Of a stretch of DNA of 64,000 bases, positions 10,570-21,594 are shown in pieces. How positions within the stretch are numbered: position 1 is the first letter of the stretch; every line of letters starts with the position of its first letter. Origin of the DNA: Agarophyton chilense (taxonomy: Eukaryota; Rhodophyta; Florideophyceae; Gracilariales; Gracilariaceae); assembly GCA_030374765.1 (NCBI GenBank), contig JARGXX010000115.1, forward strand, positions 1,589,501 to 1,653,500, read 5' to 3'. The position numbers and the translations under genes are program-made. The notes beneath the pieces are model-generated. The model saw only the letters and a program-made list of their open reading frames with translations, made no database searches and was not told the origin of the DNA.

Positions 10570-12507
10570 ATGGTGGGCGACGCGCCGAGACGAATGCATA
10601 AGAGTGCATTCAGCTCGCTGGGATCCACTTCATCCGATGCCAACAAACGCAGTGGGGCAAAACTCCAGTCTCCTGGCAACAACCGTTCTCAACGTTCCAT
10701 CTCAACCGAATCCGCATCCTTGTGTGCCAGTCCTCTGATTCCTCGGCATCGTCTCCCGCTTCGCCGGTCTCCTCTTCCGGTCATCCGGCCTCTTCGCTCA
10801 CCGATGAGCAACCAAAACAATCAAACCAACCGTCTCCCTGCGGGGTACTTCTCCGGCATCCGGTCCGCTCCGCCTCCGCAAAGCGCGTCATCGGCTGCGC
10901 CGCAGATTCCTATCGCGAACGCGGCTGCTGCTCCGTACGGAATGTTCCCCCCGAGAGGGTGGCCGCCATACGACATGCTTGTCGGGCGCCATCCTGGGCA
11001 TCATGCGTCCGTTCTCCGGCTTGCGCCGTGGTTCCACCCGATTGCGGTGTTAAACGGAGCGCCCATAGCGATGTACACCGATGGAAACGGGATGCTGCCG
11101 GGCGATATTCCGGCCGTGGCGACAACGTCGTTGGATTGGCGACGCCGCGTAGCGGTTCCGGTCCACGCTGTGGCGCGCCGGGGTAGGGAAACCTCGGCTT
11201 CCGCTCATGCGGCCTTCGTCCTTCTTGGCCATCAACGGCTTCGCCGGGCTCCTTTCGAATATCCCATCCCCGATGGTCTCGGCACCGACATTTGGTTTTA
11301 CCGCACTCAAGGTGAGATTGGTTACGTCGACCGCCTGGCGGGTTTGGAAACACTCTCGTGGAGGGGCATCCCGATAGCACGGCAAGAGGCCATGTGCTGG
11401 ACGCGACCGATTATCCGGGCAGAATTCCGCTACATGCGTCGACTTGCGCGGGCCAACTTCCTCGCCCTGATCCGCTTCGAGCGTCGAGCACGATCCCGAT
11501 TCGGGTGTTTGGTCCCGTATCAGAACGTGGAGATCGAACGCCTTCGCGTGGCCGACCGACGGGGTCGCTATGTCCTCATTCCACCGTGGTGGTCGAACCT
11601 CGAGGCCTGCCGGGGCTGTTACATCGAGCTGCCACCAGTCATCACGTATTACGGTTCGTACCTCATCGAGGATCCCGATTCCGGACTGTGGTCCGTGGTG
11701 ATTACCGAATGGGCAGTCCGCGCGGCGGTGTTCATCCTCTGGGAGGTGTATGACCAGTACAGACTGTGGTTCCTCCCGTTCCGGTTGAGGTCCGCGATTC
11801 GCAGCCTGGACCTGAGCATCCCACTTGGTGGAGTAACCAACGCCGAAGAAGTGGCGGGTCTTCTCGATTACATCGACCAGTTGGACTGGAAAACCGTTCC
11901 GATTGAACAAAGCGGGCGCACCGTGGGTAGCCGGGGTCAGGACCTGTCACCAGGAAGGCGTACTCCCTTGGGAGGTGATTTCGTATACTTTGACCCTTGG
12001 GAAGGGCACGAAATCTCCGCGGAGGAAGCGAACGAACTCCGGTTTGCACCACGCCATATCCCCGAGGGGCATCCGATCGGTTTCGTGGATGCGGATGGAT
12101 ATTACCACGTCTACGACGGCGACGATCCAATGGTGGACAACGAACCCGACGACGGGGAAGCGTACGCCGAGGCGGAGGTCGAGGGATCCGAAGCGGAAGG
12201 TCCCTATAACGCGGGGACGCCAGCCACGCCTTACGTGGATTTGGATAACCCCGCGGGGGCTGGATCGGAGTACGCGGTAGCTGGACCACCTCCGGTTCCA
12301 CCGGTGAATCTCCCAAGTGGTGGGGCGTCCGCCCCAGGCGATGGGAGCTCCGCTCCGGCGGGTCAAGCGGCCGTGATCTCCCAGTTCCTGCGACAGGTGG
12401 GGCTGGGGACCAACGCAGCGGGTGGCGATGTTGCCGCGATGCGCGAGGCCTTGATCACCCGCCTCCAGGGAGGTAACCAACCCGGGGGCGGTGAGCCGAA
12501 CCCGTGA
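10570..12507 (+). CDS. Antisense accessory ORF of element A, unknown function
   Basis: This 645-codon ORF runs opposite to gag-pol, between the pol stop (12,807) and the 3' LTR, tail to tail with pol. I recognise no domain. The N-terminal ~100 residues are Ser/Pro/Arg-rich with NNQTNR near 82. The middle is rich in Arg and aromatic residues, with WW and WFLPFRLR clusters. Residues ~480-560 are strongly acidic (DGDDPMVDNEPDDGEAYAEAE), and the tail is Gly/Pro/Ala-rich. Starts at 10,570, 10,597 or 10,804 are all possible. A TATAAA at 10,416 and AATAAA at 12,591 bracket it, making it look like a complete transcription unit. It is intact while pol is broken. It could be a captured host gene or an element-encoded regulator. 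Confidence 0.6.
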   Translation: MVGDAPRRMHKSAFSSLGSTSSDANKRSGAKLQSPGNNRSQRSISTESASLCASPLIPRHRLPLRRSPLPVIRPLRSPMSNQNNQTNRLPAGYFSGIRSAPPPQSASSAAPQIPIANAAAAPYGMFPPRGWPPYDMLVGRHPGHHASVLRLAPWFHPIAVLNGAPIAMYTDGNGMLPGDIPAVATTSLDWRRRVAVPVHAVARRGRETSASAHAAFVLLGHQRLRRAPFEYPIPDGLGTDIWFYRTQGEIGYVDRLAGLETLSWRGIPIARQEAMCWTRPIIRAEFRYMRRLARANFLALIRFERRARSRFGCLVPYQNVEIERLRVADRRGRYVLIPPWWSNLEACRGCYIELPPVITYYGSYLIEDPDSGLWSVVITEWAVRAAVFILWEVYDQYRLWFLPFRLRSAIRSLDLSIPLGGVTNAEEVAGLLDYIDQLDWKTVPIEQSGRTVGSRGQDLSPGRRTPLGGDFVYFDPWEGHEISAEEANELRFAPRHIPEGHPIGFVDADGYYHVYDGDDPMVDNEPDDGEAYAEAEVEGSEAEGPYNAGTPATPYVDLDNPAGAGSEYAVAGPPPVPPVNLPSGGASAPGDGSSAPAGQAAVISQFLRQVGLGTNAAGGDVAAMREALITRLQGGNQPGGGEPNP

Positions 12508-12590
12508 CGGGGCACGCGATCCCGATGGGGAGTTTTCCCTTGTGACTTAGAGTAGTATCCCGAGTGCTCGGTATTCCATCGATAGCTTCG

Positions 12591-12596
12591 AATAAA
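12591..12596 (+). terminator. Poly(A) signal after the antisense ORF of element A
   Basis: AATAAA lies 84 bp after the antisense stop codon and before the end of the convergent pol frame. Confidence 0.5.
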
Positions 12597-12806
12597 AACC
12601 AAGTGACTTGTGTAACCCAAAACCTTCCTTCACCAGCCTGTTCTCAAGCAAACCTACTTCTCTTTTCTCTTCCACCGAGGTGGGTGTTATCCCAACTGGG
12701 CTTTAACAACCGATGCCGGGATTCCCTTCCGCGTTCTGCGGTGATATGACACCACCTTCGAACGTGGGAGATGTTCCATCGGCTCATCCGAATCCCATTC
12801 GGGCCC

Positions 12807-15800
12807 TTAACCGTACCAACGGACGAGGTATTGAATATAACCATCCGGATGGTATGAGTGCTCCACTATGTGGTCGACCACGAACTCCTTCTCGTAGACT
12901 TCCCGCCCTTGCGGTGTACGCGTCACCGGACACAACCGGTGTACGTCCGCAGGTGCGTGTGGGCTACTGTGCCCTTCCCCCGAGGGGTCCATGGGTTGGC
13001 GCTGCCTTTCCATGCCCTGGCTAGGGGAACGAACCGGGTTCCGGGTTGCCTTGGCCGCTTGGCGGGTTGCTTCCGCCAAGGCGTCATGACGAAGAGCGTC
13101 AGTTCGACGGCTTCGGCCGGAGGCCTTCCCGTGGGGCAATTCTCCCAGTTTTTGGGTCGGAATGCTTTCCGAGAGTTCCCGTGCAGAGGCCACCCTTCGG
13201 GGGAGCGCGGACTCATCCCAAGGCTGGGTTTCGCGGTCGCATTCCGCGAGTCGTCGGGGTGAAATCCGTCGCGACGGTGCTGGACTTGACGCGGGAGGCG
13301 GTTTCATCACGGGGCGTCGTGCCTTGCCTGGTGAGCCGCCTTGGGCGTTGATTGACGTGTCTCCCGAGCCGGGTGTCGTCTGGTCACGTGACACATCCGG
13401 CTGATGGCTTGGAGTACTCCGCGCCGTGCTGCGTTCTGCCTCCTCACGTGAGGGCGTGTGCAACGGCGCTGCCGGTATGTCTGCTCGCTTGGGCGACAAA
13501 GTACCGCGACGGGCGTGCAACTCCGGGTCAACCGTGCCTTCCTCACCTACGGGCGGCGAAGTGCGCGGCGAGGAACCCCTGCGGGGAGCGAGTTCGTCCT
13601 CAACTATCCCTTTCGAGGGTTCAACTTCACTCGGCGACGAGGTGCTTCCGTCCTTGACGGGCACATTCTCCGGGGTGACCGGTGCGCCTTCGACAACGCG
13701 GTCGGGGTCAACCAAGACACTCGGAGTGCGTCCGCCACTGCGCGCGGGTTCTGAACCAGCATCAAGCGTGCTGGGTGTGAATCTCCCGTGTGCTACGGTG
13801 TGCTTGCCCGGCTTAGCCGGTGTGTCCTGCCGTACAGTACGAGGGACCACTTCCGATCGATTCGGCCTAGAGGGGCCTGCGAGGGCGTGCTCTAAGTTTT
13901 CCAGCGTAGCTGGTGTCGACGAACCGTGACCCACGGGCTGCGGGTCAACGCTCGACGGCATAGCCGGTCCAGTATCGCGAGGGCGAACAGCATCCTGCGA
14001 CGATTTCGGTTTCGCTTCGGCGAGAGGGTTTCCACTACGTGGTGCGTCCTGTCGAGTAGAGTCCCCGTGGGGACTGCAATCAGACGCAGATGCGGTGGCG
14101 CTTCCCATAGAGGGTTCAGCAACGGCTGTAGCGCGCAAATGCGGAAATGGCACGTCGGTAGACGGGACGTCCGGATCACCGTTGTTCTTGCTGGTGTGTC
14201 CAGGAGTCCGTGCACCACGGTTGTCATGACGCGACGACGCGGTTTCCGTCTCTCGACGAGAGTTATGAGCCTTCTCCCCCTCCTGAGACGGAGCGGCATG
14301 GGGAGTGGTTGAAACGCCCAACGGGCGGGGGTAGACACCGCGCCGTGGCGTGAGAGAAGAGAGGCCATTATGGCCTTGGTCCGATAAGATCGGCAAGTCA
14401 GAGAGTCCCGGGGTAGGGTGTGGTAACGCAGAAGGTCTGGAAACCACGGCAGTGGGCTGAGCCACTGTTGTGTGCCGAGCACCATCATCCTCAGAGAGGG
14501 ATTGTTGACCCATTTCGGTTACTTCCAACGTCGGTGGCGGGGCGAGTACAACGCGGTCGCGGGAGATCCGCTCATGAGAGTCGACAATTTCCACCACGAT
14601 GGTGTCGTCTTTCACCGAAATGACCTTGTAAGGACCGTCCGCGACGGAAGAAAGCTTGTGCTTCTTTTCCTTTTCAGGGTTCCAGTACTCCTTACGGACG
14701 AAGACGAAGTCTCCGGCTTTGATTGGCGGGGCCTTACCGCGTACGCGAGAGTCGAAATCACGCTTGTAAGCGGCTTGGGCACGAGCCATCGAGCTTCGGG
14801 CGACCGGGATCAGCTTCGTAAGCCACTCTTTCCACCTGTGGCGATAATCCTTCACGGAAGGGAACGCATCCAGCGTGGGCTGGGGTTCTAACGCGACAGC
14901 GGGCGGAGGGCGGGACAAGACCAGTTCGAATGGAGTCAAGCCCGTAGTACGGTGTACCTGCATATTGTATGCGAACGTCAAGGCGTCGGTATATAAATCC
15001 CATGTCTTTGGGTGGTCGGCCGCGTAAGAACGGAGAGACGCTAATAGCGTTCGGTTAAACCGCTCCACTTGCCCATTACACTGGGGGTGATAGGTCGTTG
15101 TGTACAGGTTCTTGATGTCAAGAATCCTGCACACGTCCTCGAAGAATCGCGATGCGAACTGTTTTCCGTTATCGGATAGATGATTAACCGGCGGGCCGTA
15201 GACGAATACCCAATGGGTTACAAATGCTTGTGCAACCGTGAAAGCGGATATCTTCCGTAAAGGTACGGTCCGAACCAGTTTTGAGAAACGATCCGTGGTA
15301 ACGAGTAAAAACTTATGCCCACGTCGTGTGGTGAGGAGCTTACCGAGGATGTCAATGGCGACAAACTTGAGAGGAGCCCGTGCCGGGAATAGTTTCAACT
15401 TCGTTGAGTACTTGCGAAGTTTCACCCGATTCTTAGCACATTCGGTTAAAAACCGCACCGTTGCGTAGCAATCCACCGCCATGGCGTGCCAGTAGAAATT
15501 CCTTCGCAAAGTGAGGTAGAGCTTCCGTCCACCGGCGTGTCCACCAAGTTTCGCATAGTGCGATAGATGCAAAACTCTAGACTGTAGAGTATGCGGCACC
15601 ACGACTTGTGGGGATGACTGAACCGTCCTGACGAGGTATCCAAGATCGTTCACCTCGAAAGGAAGTTGTGCACCGCCATTAAGCCAGGCGCGAATCTTCG
15701 TACAGAAGGGGTCACCCTGCTGTTCTCTGACCATCTCCTCCGGGGGTATCGGCACAAAATTACCCGGCGGGGGTTTCTCTGAATCGTCCGAGACGAGCAA

Positions 15801-16982
15801 TGTGTCAATATCATCATCCGATTCCGGGCTTTCGTTCCATTTATCGTGTAACCAATCCGGGTCCCCCGGTGTTCCACCGTCTACGACGAAGCAAGGTATA
15901 TCCTCTTCATCGACGGTTAGAGCTTCCCCATTCGTGGGTAAACGCGAGAGCGCGTCCGCTTGCGCGTTCTGAGTGCCCTTCTTGTAGATCACTTCAAAGT
16001 CATATTCCGCGAGGCGGAGTCTCCAACGCATTAAGCGGCCTGACGGCTCCGAGATGGTCATGAGCCATCGTAGGGACGAGTGATCTGTGTAAACGGTAAA
16101 GTGCACACCCATGAGGTAGGGGCGGAGTGTAGAGAGGGCCCACACAACTGCGAGGCACTCCTTCTCCGACACGGAGTAGTTCCGCTCGTGGACATTGAGC
16201 GAGCGTGACCAGTACCCAATGGGTTTGCGTTCTCCTTCGGGAGTAGTTTGAAAGAGCGCACAGCCTACCTGGTAGTCGCTAGAGTCCGTGTCCACGGAAA
16301 ACGGTAGTCCGGGTTTCGGTAACGATAGAATCGGTGCTGATGTGACAGCCTCCTTAAGGGAGTTAAAAGCATCCGTCTGGGCGGACGTAAAGGGGTCCAG
16401 TTTAGGTGGTTGACCTTTCCGCAAAAGCGCGTTCAAGGGGGCCGCGATGTCAGCGAAGTTAGGGATAAACCGTCGGTAGACGTTGACCAATCCTAGAAAG
16501 GAGCGCAGTTTCGTCTGGGTAGCGGGTTCTTTCGCCTTGCGAAGGGACCTCACTCGAGCTTCCTCGATCATTACACGTCCAGGACGGATAATGTGCCCGA
16601 GATACATCACAGTATCGGTAAAGAACTCACATTTCCTCAGTTTGAGGGTTATTCCAGCATCACGTAGCGTGGTCATTATGTCCCTGACATGGGTGAGATG
16701 GTCATCCAGATTGTCTGAGAATACAATGATATCGTCCAAATAGACGAGGCAAGTACGCCACTTAAAGCGGGCCAACAAAATGTCGATAGCACGCTGAAAG
16801 GTAGCGGGAGCATTGGTTAGACCAAAAGGCATCCGTTTGAAACGGTAGAGTCCCGAGTGACAGACAAACGCAGTCTTATCTTGGTCCTCCTCCCTAACCC
16901 GTGAACACGGTAGCAGTGCCGAGAGAGTCGATGTACTCATCCATTCGAGGGATCGGATACACGTCCTTGACGGTAACATCAT
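12807..16982 (-). pseudogene. pol: Element A pol: RT, RNase H, integrase, chromodomain
   Basis: This 1,391-codon frame holds the rear part of pol. The first ~25 codons lie out of frame in the overlap with the upstream ORF. RT motifs follow from TAFVCHSGLYRFKRMPFGL, with the catalytic YLDD at 81-84. RNase H follows (TDSSDY, TDHSSLRWL). The integrase has a complete catalytic triad D544-x59-D604-x35-E640, the canonical DD35E spacing. Its zinc finger reads H-H-L-C because the first cysteine is Leu. A long Pro/Ser-rich linker leads to a chromodomain (EFVVDHIVEHSYHPDGYIQYLVRW) interrupted by TAA at 12,807. The same frame continues past the stop with GPEWDSDEPMEHLPRSK, so the stop sits inside the chromodomain. 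RT motif A is missing at the 5' end. Confidence 0.9.
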
Positions 16983-18357
16983 TCAAGCGACGGTAGTCGA
17001 TGCAAAAGCGCCAGGACCCATCGGGTTTCGGAGCCAGTACCACTGGGGATGCCCACGGCGACTGAGCCGGTTCGATCACTCCAGCTCGGAGCATTTTGTC
17101 CACTTGGAACTTTTCCTCTTCTCGAGCCTTGGGGCCTGCCCTGTAAGGGTGTTGAGCCACCGGTCGGGTGTTCGGCAATAAATCTATCCGGTGTTCCGTT
17201 GTATTTATCTCACCAAGAGAGCCATCCCACATTGTGGTATACTCCCGTAACATTTCGCGCAGACTTTCACGGTGTGACTCCGGTACATGACCGAGGTCGA
17301 GTTCCTCGAGTTCTTTCACCGGGTCTACCCGGTCGTAACTCGTCGGAACGGGCTTCTTTTCTGTTTCGGCAGGTTGCGATTTCGAATCATTCGGTGATTG
17401 GACGGCAGCTTCCTCCCCCTCCTTAGAGTGAACGAGACCGAGGACTTCGGCAGCGGTCAGCCTAGTGGGGACCATCGCAGTGGGGTGAGGCATTACCGAT
17501 CCAATATCTTGGTTTTTCACCAGTGACTGGGGGGTGGAGCCCAGATTGGCAACGAGCACGGTGAACGGCTTGTCTGGGACAATCTGCGCGACTCCATTCG
17601 CCACGGCGAGTTGATATCCATCGTAAAGAGATGAGAGAGGCTGAATGACTCGTAAACCGTGGTGACGGGAAGTGACACGCACCCATACTTGGGACTCTGG
17701 CGGGATTCGGACAGACGCAGCCACGCGGAGCTTGGTAGACTCCCGAGAAGCGGGTGGAGGTTCCTGCGCAGCAGGGAGCGGTACGTGCTTCTTGGAGGCA
17801 CGTCGCAGCGGACGACGGACAATCGGGACCGACGAGCCGTCTTCCATCTCAACACGCTTTAAGCGGGGCCTTATGGCGTCAACGAATCTGTCACAGAAGT
17901 CACATCCCAAGATGATGGGGGCAGCCAATTTCCGGCATACAATAAAGTCGAGTTTCACCACGAAGGAGCCCAAGCGAACGACGAGAGCGACGGTTCCAAC
18001 CGTTGACAACGGGTTGTTATTCGCGTCCGCGACGTCGGGCGCCACGCAAAGGCGGATCTGAGACCGCAAGGACGGAGGCAGCAGCGACTCCACGATGAAA
18101 TTCGGACCAGCACCTGTGTCCAAAACAGTAAGGACTCGAACCATAAACTGGGTAGAAAGGCCAAGGTCTGCATACACCTTGTAATTGCGCTTGGCCATTA
18201 CTAAGACTCTATCCGGGAACCGGCGGTTAAGAACACGTTTCCACGGTCGACGTAGAACACCAAAGTGTTCAGAGTCCACGTCTGAGACGGCCTGTTTCCT
18301 CGTGAGGATTGTGACCGGGGAGCGAGGCGGAGACGCCTCGGGCGTCGTCAACCTCAC
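16894..18357 (-). pseudogene. pol: Element A protease and N-terminal RT
   Basis: 487 codons. A retroviral-type aspartic protease is visible with D80-T-G-A-G-P-N-F and the partner motif PIILGCDF about 70 residues later. The RT fingers follow: VDKMLRAGVIEPAQSPWAS, then WRFCIDYRRLNDVTVKDVYP, then DSLGTATVF. The frame then stops. In intact gypsy RTs the next dozen residues contain motif A with the first catalytic aspartate. Here that segment is missing and the frame shifts directly to EEDQDKTAF in the next ORF. This reads as a deletion of about 12 codons plus a frameshift, which should abolish RT activity. The loss may postdate insertion, or the element may have moved in trans. Confidence 0.9.
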
Positions 18358-18395
18358 TGTTGGGGACGCCTCTCCCGAAGGGGGGACTCCCGGAA

Positions 18396-20504
18396 TCAGT
18401 TTTCCTGAGTCCCATCCGCCTGGGGCGGGGCCTCAGAATCCTGAACCATTAGCAATGGGGCGCCAGCGGCGGGGTTTGAAGGAACGGGGCGGTGGTCGTG
18501 ATCCTGCTCGGCAGGGTAAAGCAACGCATTGCGCGGTTTCGGCTCCGGAATACTCCGTGGAAAATCGATCTTCGCTCGAAGATACGACGTCATCGGAACA
18601 ATCCGCTTTTCCACTGGGGTCAACGCCTGATAATTACCGATTACTCGGGCTACTTCCCTCATGGTGAGGATACAGTCCTGCGAAATGTGACCGTGTTCGT
18701 AGCATATGTGGCATATGAGTCCCGGGCGTGAGGGCTGCAAAACGGAGCGAGCATCCGTGAACTTCACCGCTTGGCGGGTATCCTTCCATCCAGGGCGACT
18801 CTGTCGGAGCGCACCGTTTGAATACGGGATGCGAGGTCCGTGAACATGGGGAGAGTCTGCGTACAGCAGGGGTCCATCCTGGGCCGTGTCATATGAGTCG
18901 TCCGTCGTAGACGGTAGTTCGGTTGTCGGGACCGAATGGATATCGCTTCGGGCGAAGTGTACGTTGTCGTACTCCTGTTGGGGGCGCTCAATCGCAACCA
19001 GCGATAAGGATGGCGACTTCGTTTCCATCACCAACGCCTTGGCGGTTCGCGACCTGTGTCCGGGGGCACGAGCTCTTAAAGCGTCACCTTCCGCTTGCGC
19101 GTGTTGGACCAACTCCAGATACGTGGTCTTCCTTCGGTCGTCCCGGTAACGGGCCACGAGTGTTCGGATAGCGGGGTCCAGTCCATCGATTAACATGGTG
19201 CAGCGCTCTCCGGCGGAGTGTACGTTCCCACTACGGTGGAAAGCCTTGTTCAGGCGCACCGAGAATTCGGTTTCCGTTTCTCCAGACTTCTGGCGCGTAT
19301 CGCGAAGAGCGAGAATGGCCGACTGAATCGCGTGATTAGTGGCGTAGGACCTCAAGAGGTATTGTACTGCTTCTGGCCAGCAGGTTACCCCTCCTTCGGA
19401 GGCTCTAGACGAACCTCTTACAGAGTTGTATTGATCCTCGGCGAGGCCTTTCATAAAGTAGGGGAGTGCAAAAAACGCCTGTCCTTCGGTCATACCGAGA
19501 ATATCCGCTTCGGCGACGAACCTCGCAAGGAAATCCAACACCAAAATGGGGTCTTCTCCAGAAAAATTCTGGTTCCTGAGGGAAAGTTGCATACGCTTTA
19601 TGTAATCCTTCAATCTACCCGTGGCACGGGGCGTGCGATCCAAAGAGGAGTTCTTTAGCCGATAGTATCGGTAAGAAACCAACTTCTTGTACAGGGGGTT
19701 GGTGCATTTCAGCTCCTTCAACCCGGAGTGTTTCCTTCCCTTCTCGCGGGCGCGGATCACACCTTGGGTGGCAGACGACCGTTTAGAACGGGATGAACGC
19801 CTGCGATGGCCATCGTCAGAAGACGAATCTGACGAGTCCGACCCATTTGAATGGTGAGAGCCACGCGACGACCGTGAGGAGTTCGACGAGTCCGAGTCAT
19901 CGCTGTCACGCTTTCCACGCCGACGGCGGGTATCGTCCCTTTTCCTCTCGTGTTTCGCTTGGTGCGACACAGCAACCGGCTTCTCCGGGACGTCTTCCAT
20001 CAAGATGGTTTGCTCTAACGTCTGGAGACGGGCGCTAACACGATTGAATTGGGTCTCGACACCTTCCACGTAAGCGGCGGGACCACCAAAACATTCCAAC
20101 AGGGTGTTGACGTCCGCCCGCACCAAGCGGAGGTCGTCAACCACTTCCTTCATAGAAGAGCCATCACACCTGGAACGCAGGGCTTCGAACTCTTCCACGA
20201 AGGCATTGTGCGCTTCCCGCATTACGCGGATCTGCTGCCTCACACTTGAGTTGGTGTCGATGTGGAACTCGTTTTTCTGGGCCTTTTCGTCGGCAGGAGC
20301 CGGGTCATCCAGGGCAGGGGCCGGTCCAGCACCAGAATTGGGTCCATTCTTCGACGCCTTAGGCGTTAGCTTGTTGTTCTTGGAGGAGTTCGACCTCTTA
20401 CTCTTGCCTTTCGGAGCGGCGTGAGGTAACGGCGGGGGAACCCTTCCAGGGTCCGCAAGCACCACGTCATTGACGGAACGGCTCTCTTCCGACGGTAGTC
20501 GTGA
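18396..20504 (-). CDS. gag: Element A Gag polyprotein
   Basis: The frame is open from 20,570, but I favour the Met at 20,504 (MSRLPSEES), giving 702 residues; the preceding 22 codons are hydrophobic leader-like sequence near the PBS. The Lys/Ser-rich N-terminus is followed by a coiled-coil-prone stretch (VRQQIRVMREAHNAFVEEFE) and a Ser/Asp/Arg low-complexity zone. A capsid-like region carries YLLRSYATNHAIQSAILALRD and a FSVRLNKAFHRSG motif. A single CCHC zinc knuckle CHICYEHGHISQDC (C-x2-C-x4-H-x4-C) occurs at residues 620-633 counted from 20,570. Gag should package element RNA. The frame is uninterrupted. Confidence 0.85.
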   Translation of the reverse strand, partial: SRLPSEESRSVNDVVLADPGRVPPPLPHAAPKGKSKRSNSSKNNKLTPKASKNGPNSGAGPAPALDDPAPADEKAQKNEFHIDTNSSVRQQIRVMREAHNAFVEEFEALRSRCDGSSMKEVVDDLRLVRADVNTLLECFGGPAAYVEGVETQFNRVSARLQTLEQTILMEDVPEKPVAVSHQAKHERKRDDTRRRRGKRDSDDSDSSNSSRSSRGSHHSNGSDSSDSSSDDGHRRRSSRSKRSSATQGVIRAREKGRKHSGLKELKCTNPLYKKLVSYRYYRLKNSSLDRTPRATGRLKDYIKRMQLSLRNQNFSGEDPILVLDFLARFVAEADILGMTEGQAFFALPYFMKGLAEDQYNSVRGSSRASEGGVTCWPEAVQYLLRSYATNHAIQSAILALRDTRQKSGETETEFSVRLNKAFHRSGNVHSAGERCTMLIDGLDPAIRTLVARYRDDRRKTTYLELVQHAQAEGDALRARAPGHRSRTAKALVMETKSPSLSLVAIERPQQEYDNVHFARSDIHSVPTTELPSTTDDSYDTAQDGPLLYADSPHVHGPRIPYSNGALRQSRPGWKDTRQAVKFTDARSVLQPSRPGLICHICYEHGHISQDCILTMREVARVIGNYQALTPVEKRIVPMTSYLRAKIDFPRSIPEPKPRNALLYPAEQDHDHRPVPSNPAAGAPLLMVQDSEAPPQADGTQEN

Positions 20505-20644
20505 CATGGTTGTAGCGTTGACCACTAAGAATAGGACAACAAAAGCTTCCACCAAGTGGGTCCAAACCAAGAAATTGGAAAGCAGATCTCGACGAGAGAA
20601 GACAGCACAGCAATGTGAAAAACAACCAAACCAGGTCCCCCTAG

Positions 20645-20664
20645 CCTTCTAAGTCGGGAGACCA
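20645..20664 (-). other. Primer-binding site of element A
   Basis: Three bases after the 5' LTR, on the minus strand, is TGGTCTCCCGACTTAGAAGG. It begins with TGG, as expected for pairing to a tRNA 3' CCA end. Elements B and D have the same site with one or two changes. I could not assign the tRNA. Confidence 0.6.
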
Positions 20665-20667
20665 GTT

Positions 20668-21589
20668 TGTAGTGCAACGCCAAGGGCGGCGGAAACACAC
20701 GAAGATGTCCGAGTCTTCCTCCAAGGAGGGTAGCACGGCGACGGAGCCTCTCCGGAGTGAACAGGACTAAGTCGGGGTGTAAGGCTGAGGTTCACCGGCA
20801 CGCCAAGTGGGGAGAGTGCGGGATGCTAGAAGGGAGCAGACAAGGTATGAGCTGTATTCCACGGGAGTGGGCAAGTCTCAAGATCGAGTAATGCACCCAC
20901 AGGAGTGGCGGTAAACACGGTAAGCCGGCGCGCGGCACACGCGCGAGCGGCACGAATAACCAACCACGAAGCAAAAGGGGGAGCTACCACGAGAGTGGGT
21001 AAGCGATAAAGGGGGGACCACCCAGTGGGGGCGATCGGGTGCATGGGCCACGAGAGCCAAAAGAAATATGTAGCAAACCCAATACTGGGGCGAGAACACG
21101 GCAGTGGTATGAAAGATATACACGCTAACAGCGGTGAGTCTCCTGTTGACGCAGGGTAGATAATTCTACCGTTAGTAACGCGGCTTCACCTCCGTAGAGT
21201 GTGGAGGACTCGCGAAAGCGGAAAAAGACTTAGAGCCAAGAACCCTGGTTGGGGAGGTTTACTGAGTGTCAGGGCGAGATCGCCCTGGCACTATATAGTG
21301 TAGAATACTGTAAAGAGCTCTTTAACCTAGTGTAATAAAGCTAAATAAATAGAGAAATATCCAGCTATGCTGTGCCAAGCGGTCCTGGGCCACCCGTGGT
21401 ACACGTGGGTAAGTCACACCCGAATCGGGGCCACGGCGCACGGCCGCCGGTGCACTTCGCGTACAACGCGTATAAACCTGGCTACGCCAGCCCGCTAGTA
21501 GCGGTATTACTCATAGATCTCACAAGTATCGCCCGAGGCGGAAAAACAACCAAGTCCTGGAAAACGGCCCTCACGAGGGTTGCACTTCA
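20668..21589 (-). repeat. Element A 5' LTR (right copy)
   Basis: 922 bp, matching 9613-10,534 with about 16 substitutions and no length change. It carries the shared CCAAT-bearing motif at 21,076-21,092. On the minus strand it begins TGAAGTGCAACC. Confidence 0.95.
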
Positions 21590-21594
21590 CATTA

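Larger units (their letters stand above)
9613..21589 (-). mobile_element. Element A: Ty3/gypsy chromovirus LTR retrotransposon
   Basis: This is an 11,977-bp element whose gag-pol reads on the minus strand. Two 922-bp LTRs of the form TG...CA flank it, with candidate 5-bp target duplications cctta (9608-9612) and catta (21,590-21,594), a 4/5 match. In transcription order it holds the 5' LTR (right), PBS, gag, protease-RT, RT-RNase H-integrase-chromodomain, an antisense gene, a polypurine tract and the 3' LTR (left). The LTRs differ at about 16 of 922 positions by hand alignment, so the insertion is fairly young. It cannot be autonomous as it stands: RT lacks motif A and the reading frame is broken there. 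Confidence 0.95.

Noticed and set aside
11050-11910. 286-codon minus frame opposite the antisense ORF of element A
   Set aside because: GC-rich shadow; the plus frame is longer and bracketed by TATA and AATAAA, and the minus frame shows no gag or pol motif.
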